DNA of 64,000 nucleotides from an uncultured Pseudokineococcus sp. (lineage in GTDB: Bacteria > Actinomycetota > Actinomycetes > Actinomycetales > Quadrisphaeraceae). A program made the position numbers and the translations under genes. The notes under the pieces were generated by a model that saw only the letters and a list, made by a program, of their open reading frames with translations, was not told the DNA's origin and ran no database searches. Each line of letters begins with the position of its first letter. Within the stretch, counting starts at the first letter, position 1. The stretch spans positions 62,001 to 126,000 of the forward strand of contig NZ_CANMAA010000010.1 in NCBI RefSeq assembly GCF_947495735.1. The letters run 5' to 3'. This document shows positions 33,064 through 41,833 of this stretch, in pieces.

Positions 33064-33984
33064 TCACCGCCCTCCGGGCACCGCGCGCCAGGGCAGGCTG
33101 CCGGGGCGCACGCGCTCGACGTCCTCCCAGGTGAGCCAGCCGAGACGGCCGGCGGCCGCGCGCGCCACGGGGCCGGGGCGGTGGGCCAGGTGCCGGGCCA
33201 GCACCTCGGGGCGCGTCGTGTACGCGGTGTGGAGGTGGCCGTAGAGGCGGGAGGTGGGGTCGTCGCGGAAGACCTCCGGCGTCAGCAGCAGCACGCACGT
33301 GCGGTCCGGGCGGCGCTCGCGCAGCGCCTGCTCGGCGAGGCCGGGGTTCGCGTCGAGGGTGGCGTCGATGACGCGGGCCAGGTGGTTGCGGACCACGTCG
33401 AAGGTCACGTGCGTGGCGACGTCGGAGAGCACCTTCGCCTCGACGACGACGGCGGCACCGGTGGTCGGGCTGACGATGACGGCGGCGGCCGGGGTCGCGC
33501 CCTCGAGCCTCGTCGTGTCGCGGCCCTGCTGGTACTGCTGGTAGGTGAGCACGTGGCGACGCAGCTCGTGGCGCAGGTGGTGCTGGTAGCTGGCGGGCGA
33601 CGGCAGGGACGCCTCGAGGAAGAGCTGCGGGTCCGGGCCGAGCGCGTCGGCCCACGAGGCGAAGCCGGGGAACGGCGGGACGTCGCCGTAGGCGCGGGCG
33701 AGCACGGCGCAGAGGTCCTGCAGCGGGTCGGTCCCCGCGAAGAGGGTCATCAGCGCGGTCGCCGTCCAGAAGCGCTCGTCGCGGTCGATCGGCGAGTCCG
33801 CCGCGAGCGACTGCTGGCGGGGGATGCGGCTGAGGGCCTCCGCGGCGGCCTGAGCCGCCAGCTGCTCCCGGTAGTGGTCGAGGCGGGCGGCGGGGTCGCC
33901 GGCACCACCGACCGCGGCGAAGCGGGCGAGCACCTGCTCCTCGCTGAAGGGCAGGTAGGTGGGGTGCATCACGGCGGTGTCCAT
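33064..33984 (-). CDS. Hypothetical protein with a PD-(D/E)XK-like nuclease motif
   Basis: Predicted 306 residues, soluble. The middle contains AVIVSPTTGAAVVVEAKVLSDV near residue 170, whose VVVEAKV resembles the catalytic E-x-K strand of restriction-endonuclease folds, followed by a helix VRNHLARVIDAT. The C-terminus (RLGWLTWEDVERV) resembles a segment often found after such nuclease cores. I do not recognise the family. ATG 33984 is taken; an in-frame ATG five codons later is equally possible, since neither has a strong ribosome site. Confidence 0.7.
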   Translation of the reverse strand: MDTAVMHPTYLPFSEEQVLARFAAVGGAGDPAARLDHYREQLAAQAAAEALSRIPRQQSLAADSPIDRDERFWTATALMTLFAGTDPLQDLCAVLARAYGDVPPFPGFASWADALGPDPQLFLEASLPSPASYQHHLRHELRRHVLTYQQYQQGRDTTRLEGATPAAAVIVSPTTGAAVVVEAKVLSDVATHVTFDVVRNHLARVIDATLDANPGLAEQALRERRPDRTCVLLLTPEVFRDDPTSRLYGHLHTAYTTRPEVLARHLAHRPGPVARAAAGRLGWLTWEDVERVRPGSLPWRAVPGGR

Positions 33985-34102
33985 GCCCAGCCCATCGGGT
34001 GGAGACCGGTGGGGTTGATCACGGCTGCTGCGGCCAGGTCACGCCGGGTACGGCGAGCGGGTGGCCGGGCTGGGCCGAGAGGGCGAGGCGGCGGTGTGCG
34101 CG

Positions 34103-34189
34103 TCAGGTCGTGTTGCGGCAGGTCGGCTCGGCGCCGGCCTCCGCGAGACGGGTGGTGGCGGTGCGCAGGCTGGTCTGGAGCGAGCTCAT
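34103..34189 (-). CDS. Candidate small ORF, 28 residues
   Basis: ATG 34189 preceded by GGGAGAG at eight bases encodes a 28-residue peptide beginning MSSLQTSLRTATTRLAEAG and ending with a Cys-containing tail. It is the only plausible coding element in this stretch. No family is recognised; the ribosome site is the main support. Confidence 0.3.
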   Translation of the reverse strand: MSSLQTSLRTATTRLAEAGAEPTCRNTT

Positions 34190-34304
34190 GCGCGGTCTCT
34201 CCCGAGAGGGCAGCGGCCGCGCCGGGCGACTGGATGATCGGTCCGAGTCGCCGTCCAGGACCTGACGGAGGGATGGGCCGTGCAGCGGCACTGGGTGTGA
34301 TGGT

Positions 34305-34335
34305 GCGGTGGCGCGGTGGCGCGGTGGCGCGGTGG
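34305..34335. repeat. Four tandem copies of GCGGTGGC
   Basis: Three exact 8-base units and a fourth lacking its last base. No gene spans it with a recognisable product. Confidence 0.85.
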
Positions 34336-34774
34336 TCAGCCACCCGGTCGTCAGGAGCAGGTCGTCCGGACCCCTCGGCGAGGTCCATCGCCACGCCGCA
34401 GCAGCCGCGCGTCGGGCGGCCCTCCTGCGCGGCCCGTCATCGGAGCGGCACGCGCAGCCTGCCTGCGAGCAGCTCGCCCGGCGAGACGAGCGGTGATCGG
34501 CGGCCACAGCGGATAGTCAGCCGGAGGGCGGCGTCGACCCGCTGGACGTCCGTGGGCACGCGCTTCCCGCCCCCAGACGTTCTCGTCCCCCGCTCGGGTC
34601 GGGCGAGGTCAGCCCGTCGCAGCGCAGGCGCCGACACGGCCGGCATCGCACGCAGGGGAGGTCAGCCCGGCCAGGGTGCCGTCCCGGGAGGCGCGACCTA
34701 GCCTCGACCACCGAGACCGGTCAGGACCAGGCCAGCGCGACCACGCGCACACGCGAGCACACCGGGAGCAGTCG

Positions 34775-35581
34775 ATGACCGAGCAGACGCCCAGCAGCCG
34801 CCCCTTCGCCGTCGTGACCGGGGGCTCGAGCGGCATCGGCCTCGAGCTCGCCCGCCAGCTGCTCCAGCGCGGGCACGACGTGCTGGTGTGCGCCGAGGAC
34901 GCCGAGCTCGACGCCGCGCGGGACCAGCTGCGCGCCGAGCAGGGCGCAGCCCCGGTGGTCGTCGAGTCCTTCCACGCCGACCTCACCACCGCCACCGGCG
35001 TCGGGGCCCTCGTCGCCGCGGTGGCGGCGACCGGTCGTCCGGTGGATGTCCTGGCCCTCAACGCCGGAGTCGCGAACGGCGGCCCCTTCCTCGAGACGCC
35101 GATCGAGGGGGACGTCGCCCTCATCGACCTCAACATCACGGCCGTGGTGCGCCTGGCGAAGGCCCTGCTGCCGGCGATGGTCGCGCGCGGCGAGGGCCGC
35201 GTGCTGATCACCTCCTCCAGCGCGGCGACGCAGCCCGGCCCCTGGTACGCCACGTACGCGGCGTCCAAGGCGTTCGACCTGTCCTTCGCCGAGGCCATCC
35301 GCCACGAGCTGAAGGGCACGGGCGTGACGGTCACCGCCCTCATGCCCGGCCCGACCGACACGGAGTTCTTCGAGCGCGCCGGCATGGAGGGCACGGGGGC
35401 GGGGAAGGGCCCGAAGGACGACCCGGCGAAGGTCGCCGCGGCCGGCCTCGACGCGCTCTTCGACGGCAAGGACGAGGTGACCGCGTCGATGGCGGCCAAG
35501 TCCCAGGCGGCTTCGGCGGCCGTGCTGCCCGAGACGGCGAACGCGGCGATGCAGGGAGCGCTCACCAAGCCGCGCGACTGA
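34775..35581 (+). CDS. SDR-family oxidoreductase
   Basis: Predicted 268 residues, classical SDR: TGGSSGIG near residue 15, NAGVA, catalytic Ser (ITSSSAA), Tyr/Lys (YAASK). The TGGSSGIGLELARQL start and the C-terminal helix with MAAKSQAASAAVLPE resemble the DltE/YqjQ-like group of general SDRs. The substrate is unknown and the neighbours give no clue. ATG 34775 follows GGGAGCAG. It stands alone on the plus strand between nuclease-fold genes. Confidence 0.87.
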   Translation: MTEQTPSSRPFAVVTGGSSGIGLELARQLLQRGHDVLVCAEDAELDAARDQLRAEQGAAPVVVESFHADLTTATGVGALVAAVAATGRPVDVLALNAGVANGGPFLETPIEGDVALIDLNITAVVRLAKALLPAMVARGEGRVLITSSSAATQPGPWYATYAASKAFDLSFAEAIRHELKGTGVTVTALMPGPTDTEFFERAGMEGTGAGKGPKDDPAKVAAAGLDALFDGKDEVTASMAAKSQAASAAVLPETANAAMQGALTKPRD

Positions 35582-35621
35582 CGAGCCCGCCGCGTCGGAC
35601 GGCCCCTGGCGCGACCGTGCG

Positions 35622-36158
35622 TCAGTCCCCCAGCAGCACGTCCAGGTCGACGACGAGGCCGGGCCACCCGGGAGTGTCGCCACGACCCGTGACGACGCCC
35701 ACCTGCCGGTACGCGCCGTCCTCGAGCGCGTACATCCGCAGGCTCGGCTCGAGCGGGTCGAGGACCCAGTACTGCGGCAGGCCCGCCCTGGCGTACTTCG
35801 AGGCCTTGCGGACCAGGTCGTCACCGCGGTTCGTCGAGAGCACCTCGACGCACAGCAGCGGCGTGCCCGTGAAGCGGACCTGCTCGTCGGTGCGGGGGTG
35901 GACCATGACGTCCGGGCCGTACTCGTCGGCTCCCGGCTTCCACCCCCACGCCGTGACGACGTCGTGCCCGGTGAGCAGGTGCTGCTCGAGCAGCCTGGCC
36001 AGCCGCCGTGCGGCGTTCTGGTGCTGGCGGCTGGGGGGCGTCCCGACCAAGCAGCCGTCGATGTACTCGCCGTGGACGTCGTCTCCCAGGCAGACGTACT
36101 CGTCCCAGCCCATCGGCCGCTCGGGCGCGAGGTCACGCCGGACCACCGGCAGCGTCAT
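35622..36158 (-). CDS. Uma2-family (DUF820) PD-(D/E)XK endonuclease-like protein
   Basis: Predicted 178 residues. The fold core shows GEYIDGCLV, YGPDVMV (catalytic Asp), LCVEVLS (E-x-x in place of E-x-K, as usual in Uma2) and RKASKYARAGLPQYWVLDP, in the order seen in Uma2 proteins. The family is very abundant in cyanobacteria and actinobacteria, and its function is poorly known. ATG 36158 lies inside the end of the DUF4262 gene (26-base overlap), so it is probably expressed from the same transcript. Confidence 0.88.
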   Translation of the reverse strand: MTLPVVRRDLAPERPMGWDEYVCLGDDVHGEYIDGCLVGTPPSRQHQNAARRLARLLEQHLLTGHDVVTAWGWKPGADEYGPDVMVHPRTDEQVRFTGTPLLCVEVLSTNRGDDLVRKASKYARAGLPQYWVLDPLEPSLRMYALEDGAYRQVGVVTGRGDTPGWPGLVVDLDVLLGD

Positions 36159-36681
36159 GGCCCGAGGCTACGCACGCCGTGCCCAGCGGGCGCCGTCTCC
36201 ACGTCCGCCATCGGGGCGTGCCGAAGACCTCCTGCACCCGCCGCGCCTCGCGCCACGGCACCTCCCAGGGCCAGCGGCCGACGTCGTCGGGCCAGACGAC
36301 CTGCAGGGCGGGCACGAGCCCGGCGTGGCCGGGCGTGGCGTAGATCTCCTGCGCGACGACGAGCCGCTGCGGGTGCCGTACGCGCACGACTCGCCACACG
36401 ACGGCGTGGCCGAGGTCGACCTCCGTGCCGGCGGTCAGCCGGTGACCGGCCTGCACGTGCTCGACTACCGCGTGCAGCACCCCGCAGGCCACGTCCGGCG
36501 GGAGACCGCTGACGACCACTTCCGGATGCCCCTCCTGGCGCGTGAGGCCCAGCGTGTACGCGAAGGGCGGCCCGGTGATGTCGCCCTCGACCATCTGGTG
36601 CGACCACCCGTGCTCCTCGATCTGCGCCAGGTGCTGCGCCCTGACCTCCTCGTGGGTCCTGCCGTCGCAGATCACGCACAC
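36133..36681 (-). CDS. DUF4262-family protein
   Basis: Predicted 182 residues. The N-terminus MCVICDG and the core WSHQMVEGDITGPPFAYTLGLTRQ ... HPEVVVSGLP mark DUF4262, a family of unknown function. The middle carries YATPGHAGLVPALQVVWPD, also typical. GTG 36681 is preceded by AGGAG. A TAGCGT -10 stands 43 bases upstream. Its 3' end overlaps the Uma2 gene, suggesting translational coupling. Confidence 0.87.
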   Translation of the reverse strand: MCVICDGRTHEEVRAQHLAQIEEHGWSHQMVEGDITGPPFAYTLGLTRQEGHPEVVVSGLPPDVACGVLHAVVEHVQAGHRLTAGTEVDLGHAVVWRVVRVRHPQRLVVAQEIYATPGHAGLVPALQVVWPDDVGRWPWEVPWREARRVQEVFGTPRWRTWRRRPLGTACVASGHDAAGGPA

Positions 36682-36723
36682 GCTCCTGGCCCCTCTCCAC
36701 CCGCTCGTCGTCCCGGTGGCGAG

Positions 36724-36729
36724 ACGCTA
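36724..36729 (-). promoter_or_regulatory. -10 box TAGCGT of the DUF4262-Uma2 operon
   Basis: TAGCGT on the minus strand, giving a leader of roughly 36 bases to the GTG at 36681. Confidence 0.45.
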
Positions 36730-36887
36730 GGGACGGACGCTGCGGCGGAACCGGCTCCCGCCGGGACCTGTGGACGCCCACCGCTGCGGGCGGCCTGTGG
36801 GCGCGGCGGGGACACGGTCCACCCGTGCCGGGTAGCGAGGTGGCGGTGCCGACGCACGACGTCGGGGACGACGCCGGGCGCCACGCC

Positions 36888-36932
36888 GACGACTGCTGTT
36901 GACAGGTCCACTTCGGCGGACGACTGTCGTTG
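36888..36932 (+). promoter_or_regulatory. Promoter with paired GACGACTG-NN-GTTG operators for the NCS1 permease
   Basis: TTGACA (36899-36904), 17 bases, GACTGT (36922-36927). Two near-identical 14-base sites begin at 36888 and 36919, 31 bases (three helical turns) apart, one at the -35 and one over the -10. The second contains the perfect palindrome ACGACTGTCGT. The arrangement suggests repression, perhaps with looping. The regulator is unknown. The rest of the 324-base gap shows nothing more. Confidence 0.65.
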
Positions 36933-37005
36933 CCCGGGGGACGCGTCGGTGCGTCCGCTTCGTCGAGCACCCGGCGACCAGGACCGACGGCGGGCAGGAC
37001 CCTCG

Positions 37006-38787
37006 ATGACCGAGACGACGACCGAGCTCGACCGGCGGCTGCGCGGCATGGACGCCGAGCAGCTCCCGGCCGGGAAGCACGAGCTGCACGGCCCCGGGCA
37101 CTTCGCCGGCCTCTACTCCGCGGAGAACATCGCGGGGACGGAGTTCGTCTTCGGGGCGACGTTCGTCATCCTCGGCGCCAGCTTCACCGACGTCCTCATC
37201 GGCCTGGCGATCGGCAACCTGCTCGCGGTCCTGAGCTTCCGATTCCTCACGGCGCCGATCGCGGTGCAGACGCGGATGAGCGTCTACACCTACCTGGACC
37301 GGGTCGCCGGCGGCCTGACGACCAAGCTCTTCAACGGCGTCAACGCGCTGGTCTTCGCCATCATCTCGGCGGCGATGATCACCGTGTCGGCCACCGCCTT
37401 CAACATCGTCCTGGACTTCCCGGCGCAGCAGGAGGCGTACCCGACGAGCCTGAGCTTCATCGTGCTCGCCGTGGTCCTCGGGTCGGTCGCGGTTGTCGTC
37501 GCGGCCTTCGGCTTCAACGCCCTCGCCGAGTTCGCGAGCACCTGCGGACCCTGGCTGATCGTCATGTTCGCGACGGGCGGCATGGCGCTCATCCCCGCCG
37601 TCTCCCAGGACGTGACCGGCTCGACCGTCCTCGGCAGCTGGGGCGACTTCATCGCCCTCGGCGAGAGCTCGATCTTCACCGGCCAGACCCCCGAGGGCAC
37701 CGCAGGCATCAGCCTGCTCGGGATCATCGGCTACAGCTGGGCGGCGAACTCCTTCGCGCACACCGGCCTCGTCGACATGTCGCTCCTGCGCTACGCCAAG
37801 AAGAGCTCGTACGGCTACACCTCGGCGACCGGCATGTTCCTCGGCCACTACATGGCCTGGGTCGCCGCCGGCTTCATGGGCGCGGCCGCCGCGGCGATCG
37901 TCGGCACCAGCATCACCGTCATCGAGCCCGGCCAGGTCGCCTTCCAGGCGCTCGGCTACGCCGGTCTCGCGGTCGTCGTCGTCGGCGGCTGGACGACGGC
38001 GAACGCGAACCTCTACCGGGCGGGCCTCGCCGGGCAGGGCGCCTTCCCCCGCTTCTCCCGCAAGAAGATGACCCTGGCCATCGGCGTGATCGTCCTGGTG
38101 GCGAGCGTCTTCCCCTTCGTCTACCGCGGCTACCTCAACCTGGTGACGTACGCGGGCATCACGATCGTCCCGGTCGGCGGCATCCTCTTCGCCGAGCACT
38201 TCCTCCTCAAGCGCTTCGGGATGACGCCGTTCTGGGCCCGCTACAAGGGCGTGAACAACAAGGCCGCGCTGCTGGCGTGGGGCGTCACCCTGGCGCTGGC
38301 GGCGACGGCGGTCGCGACCGGCCTCATGCCCGTGTACTTCGCCTTCGTGCCCGCGTTCCTGATCAGCATGGGGCTGTACGTCCTGCTCGCCAAGAAGATG
38401 GGCGCGGCGCAGCGCTACCCCGACGGCGAGGCGGCCGACGCCCTCTTCGCCGAGCGGGTGGAGGTGCTCCACGCCGAGCAGGCCGAGGAGTCGCCCACCG
38501 ACGTCGACACGACCGACCGGCGCCCGCTGACCCGCGTGCTGCGCGTCGTGTGGCTGGTGGACCTGGCCGTCATCTTCGTCATGGGGCTCGTCGTGCTCTT
38601 CGCCAGCCCCGACACCGCCGCGTACGAGGCCAACCGCACGGCCTTCTGGTGGGTCGCCGCCGTGGGCACGGTCGTCTACTTCGTCACGGCGTACTGGGCG
38701 CTGCGGCGCCACAAGGCGCACGCGACGCGCGTGCTCGCCGAGCGCGGCGTCGACGACCCGGAGGGTCGGGCCGCCCAGACCACGTGA
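37006..38787 (+). CDS. NCS1-family cytosine/purine permease
   Basis: Predicted 593 residues, about 12 membrane helices. NCS1 marks include GLYSAENIAGTEFVFGATFV at the N-terminus, NLLAVLSFRFLTAPIAVQTRMSVY split over helix 2-3, and IIGYSWAANSFAHTGLVD. A cytoplasmic acidic region (EQAEESPTDVDTTDRRP) precedes two final helices. The protein is longer than CodB (about 420) because of this C-terminal extension. Substrate could be cytosine, purines, thiamine precursors or hydantoin; no catabolic enzyme lies near. ATG 37006 follows GCAGGAC. Confidence 0.9.
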   Translation: MTETTTELDRRLRGMDAEQLPAGKHELHGPGHFAGLYSAENIAGTEFVFGATFVILGASFTDVLIGLAIGNLLAVLSFRFLTAPIAVQTRMSVYTYLDRVAGGLTTKLFNGVNALVFAIISAAMITVSATAFNIVLDFPAQQEAYPTSLSFIVLAVVLGSVAVVVAAFGFNALAEFASTCGPWLIVMFATGGMALIPAVSQDVTGSTVLGSWGDFIALGESSIFTGQTPEGTAGISLLGIIGYSWAANSFAHTGLVDMSLLRYAKKSSYGYTSATGMFLGHYMAWVAAGFMGAAAAAIVGTSITVIEPGQVAFQALGYAGLAVVVVGGWTTANANLYRAGLAGQGAFPRFSRKKMTLAIGVIVLVASVFPFVYRGYLNLVTYAGITIVPVGGILFAEHFLLKRFGMTPFWARYKGVNNKAALLAWGVTLALAATAVATGLMPVYFAFVPAFLISMGLYVLLAKKMGAAQRYPDGEAADALFAERVEVLHAEQAEESPTDVDTTDRRPLTRVLRVVWLVDLAVIFVMGLVVLFASPDTAAYEANRTAFWWVAAVGTVVYFVTAYWALRRHKAHATRVLAERGVDDPEGRAAQTT

Positions 38788-38859
38788 CGCCGTGATGCGC
38801 CCGCGCCACAGGCGCGAGCGACCGCCCGTCGTCACGGAGGAGGGGCCGGCGAGCGCCGA

Positions 38860-39048
38860 CCGGCCGCCGGTGCCGTCGTCGAGCCCTTCACCGCCCAGCA
38901 CTCCGCGGCCGCGCGCCAGGCGTACCGCGACGTCGGGAAGGGCAGCGGGCACCGGGACCACCGCGGCGTCGACCAGCGCCTGCAGGTACCGCTCCGACTC
39001 CGGCTCGTCCCGCAGGACGGCGACGACCGCGGAGGTGTCGACGACCAC
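38860..39048 (-). pseudogene. Scrambled VapC/PIN-domain toxin remnant
   Basis: On the minus strand GTG 39048 begins MVVDTSAVVAVLRDEPESER, a textbook VapC N-terminus with the first catalytic Asp. The family resemblance fades after about 35 residues. The missing middle appears on the plus strand at about 38872-38952 as VVEPFTAQHSAAARQAYRDV followed by GKGSGH. The gene therefore seems broken by a small inversion near 38945, and the C-terminal catalytic residues are absent. No intact VapB was found upstream. Confidence 0.7.
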
Positions 39049-39135
39049 CGCGGCAGGCCCTGCGCGTCGCAGAGCTCAGCCGCGGGGTCGGCCGCCGCCG
39101 TGCGCCACCGCGGCGTCGCTCCCGTCAGCGAGCGG

Positions 39136-40650
39136 TCAGCCCCAGGGATCGGCGATGCCCGCGTACAGCGTCTCGAGGTACTCCTCGATGCCCTCCTCAC
39201 CGCCCTCGCGGCCCAGCCCGGACTGCTTGACGCCACCGAAGGGCGCCGCGGGGTTCGAGATGACGCCGGCGTTGATCCCGAGCATCCCGGTCTCCAGGCG
39301 CTCAGTGAGGCGCAGCGCCCGCGGGGTCGAGGTCGTGTAGGCGTAGGCCACGAGCCCGAACTGCGTGTCGTTGGCCAGCGCCACGGCCTCGTCCTCGGTC
39401 TCGAAGGTGACCACCGGTGCCACGGGACCGAAGATCTCCTCCTGGAGCAGACGCGCGCCGAGGGGCACGTCGGCCAGCACGGTCGGGGCGAAGAAGTACC
39501 CCGGGCCCTCGACCCGAGATCCCCCGGTGAGGACCCGGGCGCCGCGGGCCACGGCGTCGTCGACCAGGTCGGCGACCTTCGTCCGGCCCTTCTCGTTGAT
39601 GACCGGCCCGACCTGCGCGCCGTCCTCGGTGCCGCGGGAGACCGTCACGGCCCCCACGCGCTCGGCCAGCCTCGCGGTGAACGCCTGCGCGACCGAGGAG
39701 TGCACGTAGAAGCGGTTGGCCGAGGTGCACGCCTCGCCGCTGTTGCGCAGCTTGGCCAGCAGGGCGCCCTCGACGGCGGCGTCGAGGTCGGCGTCCTCGA
39801 AGACCAGGAACGGCGCGTTGCCGCCCAGCTCCATCGAGGTGCGCAGCACGCCGTCCGCGGCCTGCTTGAGCAGCTGCTTGCCCACCGGCGTGGAGCCGGT
39901 GAAGGAGAGCTTGCGCAGCCGGGGGTCGGCGATGAGCGGGGCGGTCACCTCGCTCGCGCGGGTGCAGGGCACCACGTTGACCACCCCCTCGGGCACGCCG
40001 GCCTCGAGCAGGATCTGGGCGAAGAGCAGGGCCGTCAGCGGCGTCTCCGCCGCAGGCTTGAGCACCACGGTGCACCCGGCCGCCAGTGCCGGGGCGATCT
40101 TGCGGGTGGCCATGGCCAGCGGGAAGTTCCAGGGCGTGATGAGCAGGCACGGGCCGACGGGCTTCTTCACCACGAGCAGGCGCTGCTTGCCGTCCGGGGC
40201 CGGCAGGTAGCGGCCGGCGACGTGGGCGGCCTGCTCGGAGCTCCAGCGCAGGAACTCCGCCCCGTAGGCCACCTCCCCGCGCGCCTCGGCGAGCGGCTTG
40301 CCCATCTCCAGGGTCATCAGCAGCGCGAGGTCCTCGGTGCGCGCGACGACGGCGTCGAACGCCGCCCGCAGCAGCTCGGCCCGCTCCCGAGGGGCCGTCC
40401 TCCCCCAGGCCCCCTGGGCCGCGACCGCCGCGTCGAGCGCGGCGGCGCCGTCCTCGACGCTCGCGTCGGCCACGGTGGTGAGGACGGCGCCCGTGGCCGG
40501 GTCCTCGACGGCGAAGCGCTCTCCCGCGGATGCCGGCACCCACCGGCCACCGATGAGGAGGTCGGTGGGCACGCTCGCGACCAGGCTGGCCTCCCGGGTC
40601 GCCTGTTCCGGCCGGACCGGCTCGGCCCTCGCCGTCTCACCTGTGGTCAT
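39136..40650 (-). CDS. gabD: NAD(P)-dependent succinate-semialdehyde dehydrogenase-like enzyme
   Basis: Predicted 504 residues of the aldehyde dehydrogenase superfamily. Motifs: WNFPLAMATRKIAPALAAG near 165, SFTGSTPVGKQL near 245, catalytic Glu in MELGGNAPF and catalytic Cys in NSGEACTSANRF near 305. The sequence pattern around these sites is that of SSADH (GabD/BlcA). Last gene of the lactone operon: it would oxidise succinate semialdehyde to succinate. ATG 40650 overlaps the end of the alcohol dehydrogenase gene by 14 bases. Other omega-semialdehydes are possible substrates. Confidence 0.88.
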   Translation of the reverse strand: MTTGETARAEPVRPEQATREASLVASVPTDLLIGGRWVPASAGERFAVEDPATGAVLTTVADASVEDGAAALDAAVAAQGAWGRTAPRERAELLRAAFDAVVARTEDLALLMTLEMGKPLAEARGEVAYGAEFLRWSSEQAAHVAGRYLPAPDGKQRLLVVKKPVGPCLLITPWNFPLAMATRKIAPALAAGCTVVLKPAAETPLTALLFAQILLEAGVPEGVVNVVPCTRASEVTAPLIADPRLRKLSFTGSTPVGKQLLKQAADGVLRTSMELGGNAPFLVFEDADLDAAVEGALLAKLRNSGEACTSANRFYVHSSVAQAFTARLAERVGAVTVSRGTEDGAQVGPVINEKGRTKVADLVDDAVARGARVLTGGSRVEGPGYFFAPTVLADVPLGARLLQEEIFGPVAPVVTFETEDEAVALANDTQFGLVAYAYTTSTPRALRLTERLETGMLGINAGVISNPAAPFGGVKQSGLGREGGEEGIEEYLETLYAGIADPWG

Positions 40651-41833
40651 GGTCCGTCCCGTCTGCCTGGTCGGACGGCTCGCTGCCGTCCGCGTCGAAG
40701 ATGATCACCTGCCGGATGGCCTGCCCGTCGGCGAGGGCGTCCATCGCCTGGTTGATGTCCTCCAGGCGCGTCCGCGACGAGATCAGCGCCTCGACCGGAA
40801 GGCGCCCCTCGCGCCACATCTGCGCGTACGTCGGGATGTCCCGCGCGGGGACGGCCGACCCGAGGTAGCTGCCGACGATCGTGCGCGCCTCGGCGGTGAT
40901 GCCCAGCGGTCGGATCGTCGCCTCGGCGGTCGGCGCCGGCAGGCCCACCGTCACGGTCACGCCCCCGACGCCGGTCAGCGCGACCGCCGTCTCGAAGGCG
41001 CGCACGTTGCCGGCCGCCTCGACGACGACCGGCGCCTTGAGCCCGGCCTCGAGCGCGTCGGCCGGCGAGAAGGCCTGGGAGGCCCCGAGCTCGAGCGCGC
41101 GCGCCAGCTTCTCCGGGACGGCGTCCACCCCGATGACCGGCCCCTTGCCGAGGGAGACGGCGGTCAGGAGGGCCGCCATCCCCACGCCGCCCAGCCCCAC
41201 GACCACGACGGTGTCCCCGTCCGCCGGCTTGCCGGCGTTGAGCACCGCCCCGCCGCCGGTCAGCACCGCGCACCCGAGCACGGCGGCGACCTCCGGCGGG
41301 ACGTCGTCGTCGACGGGCACCAGCGAGCGGCGGTCGACGACGGCGTGCGTCGCGAACCCGGAGACGCCGAGGTGGTGGTGGACGTCGTCGCCGGCCCCGA
41401 CGGCGTCATCGCCGTCGCCGAGCGGGGTGACGGCGTGCAGCCGGCGTCCGCCGCCGAGCAGCTCGCCCGCGTTGTTGGACGCCGACCCCCGCGTGCAGGG
41501 CAGGCGGCCGTCGGTCCGGCAGCCGGCGCACTCCCCGCAACGCGGCAGGAAGGCCATGACGACCCGCTGGCCGACGGCGAGGTCGTCGACCTCGGCGCCG
41601 ACGCGCTCCACCCGTCCCGCCGCCTCGTGGCCGAGCAGCATCGGCACCGGCCGCACCCGGTTGCCGTCGACGACGGACAGGTCGGAGTGGCAGACGCCCG
41701 CCGCCTCGATCCGGACGAGCACCTCGGTGGGCCCCGGCTCGTCCAGCTCCAGCTCGACGACGGAGATCGGCCGCGAGGTGGCGTAGGGGCGCTCGTCGCC
41801 GATGCGCCCGAGGACCGCGCCGCGGATCTTCAC
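40637..41833 (-). CDS. Zinc-dependent alcohol dehydrogenase, probable gamma-hydroxybutyrate dehydrogenase
   Basis: Predicted 398 residues, medium-chain dehydrogenase. Catalytic zinc residues in GVCHSDL and GHEAAGRVE, structural zinc cysteines in CGECAGCRTDGRLPC, and NAD site GLGGVGMAALL. In the context of a lactonase before it and SSADH after it, oxidation of 4-hydroxybutyrate to succinate semialdehyde is the logical step, as in the Agrobacterium Blc/Att pathway, where the alcohol dehydrogenase is of a different subtype. GTG 41833 overlaps the zinc-ribbon gene stop (GTGA). Other primary alcohols remain possible. Confidence 0.82.
   Translation of the reverse strand: MKIRGAVLGRIGDERPYATSRPISVVELELDEPGPTEVLVRIEAAGVCHSDLSVVDGNRVRPVPMLLGHEAAGRVERVGAEVDDLAVGQRVVMAFLPRCGECAGCRTDGRLPCTRGSASNNAGELLGGGRRLHAVTPLGDGDDAVGAGDDVHHHLGVSGFATHAVVDRRSLVPVDDDVPPEVAAVLGCAVLTGGGAVLNAGKPADGDTVVVVGLGGVGMAALLTAVSLGKGPVIGVDAVPEKLARALELGASQAFSPADALEAGLKAPVVVEAAGNVRAFETAVALTGVGGVTVTVGLPAPTAEATIRPLGITAEARTIVGSYLGSAVPARDIPTYAQMWREGRLPVEALISSRTRLEDINQAMDALADGQAIRQVIIFDADGSEPSDQADGTDHDHR

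Larger units (their letters stand above)
33985..34774. other. Gene-poor region with an 8-base tandem repeat
   Basis: About 790 bases without a convincing gene apart from the possible 28-residue ORF. Overlapping frames are low-complexity. A TAGCCT box at 34700-34705 may serve the SDR gene downstream. Confidence 0.5.

Noticed and set aside
36727-39048. A 773-codon frame antisense to the NCS1 permease
   Set aside because: Only its first 35 codons match a family (VapC); the rest is the complement of the permease gene.
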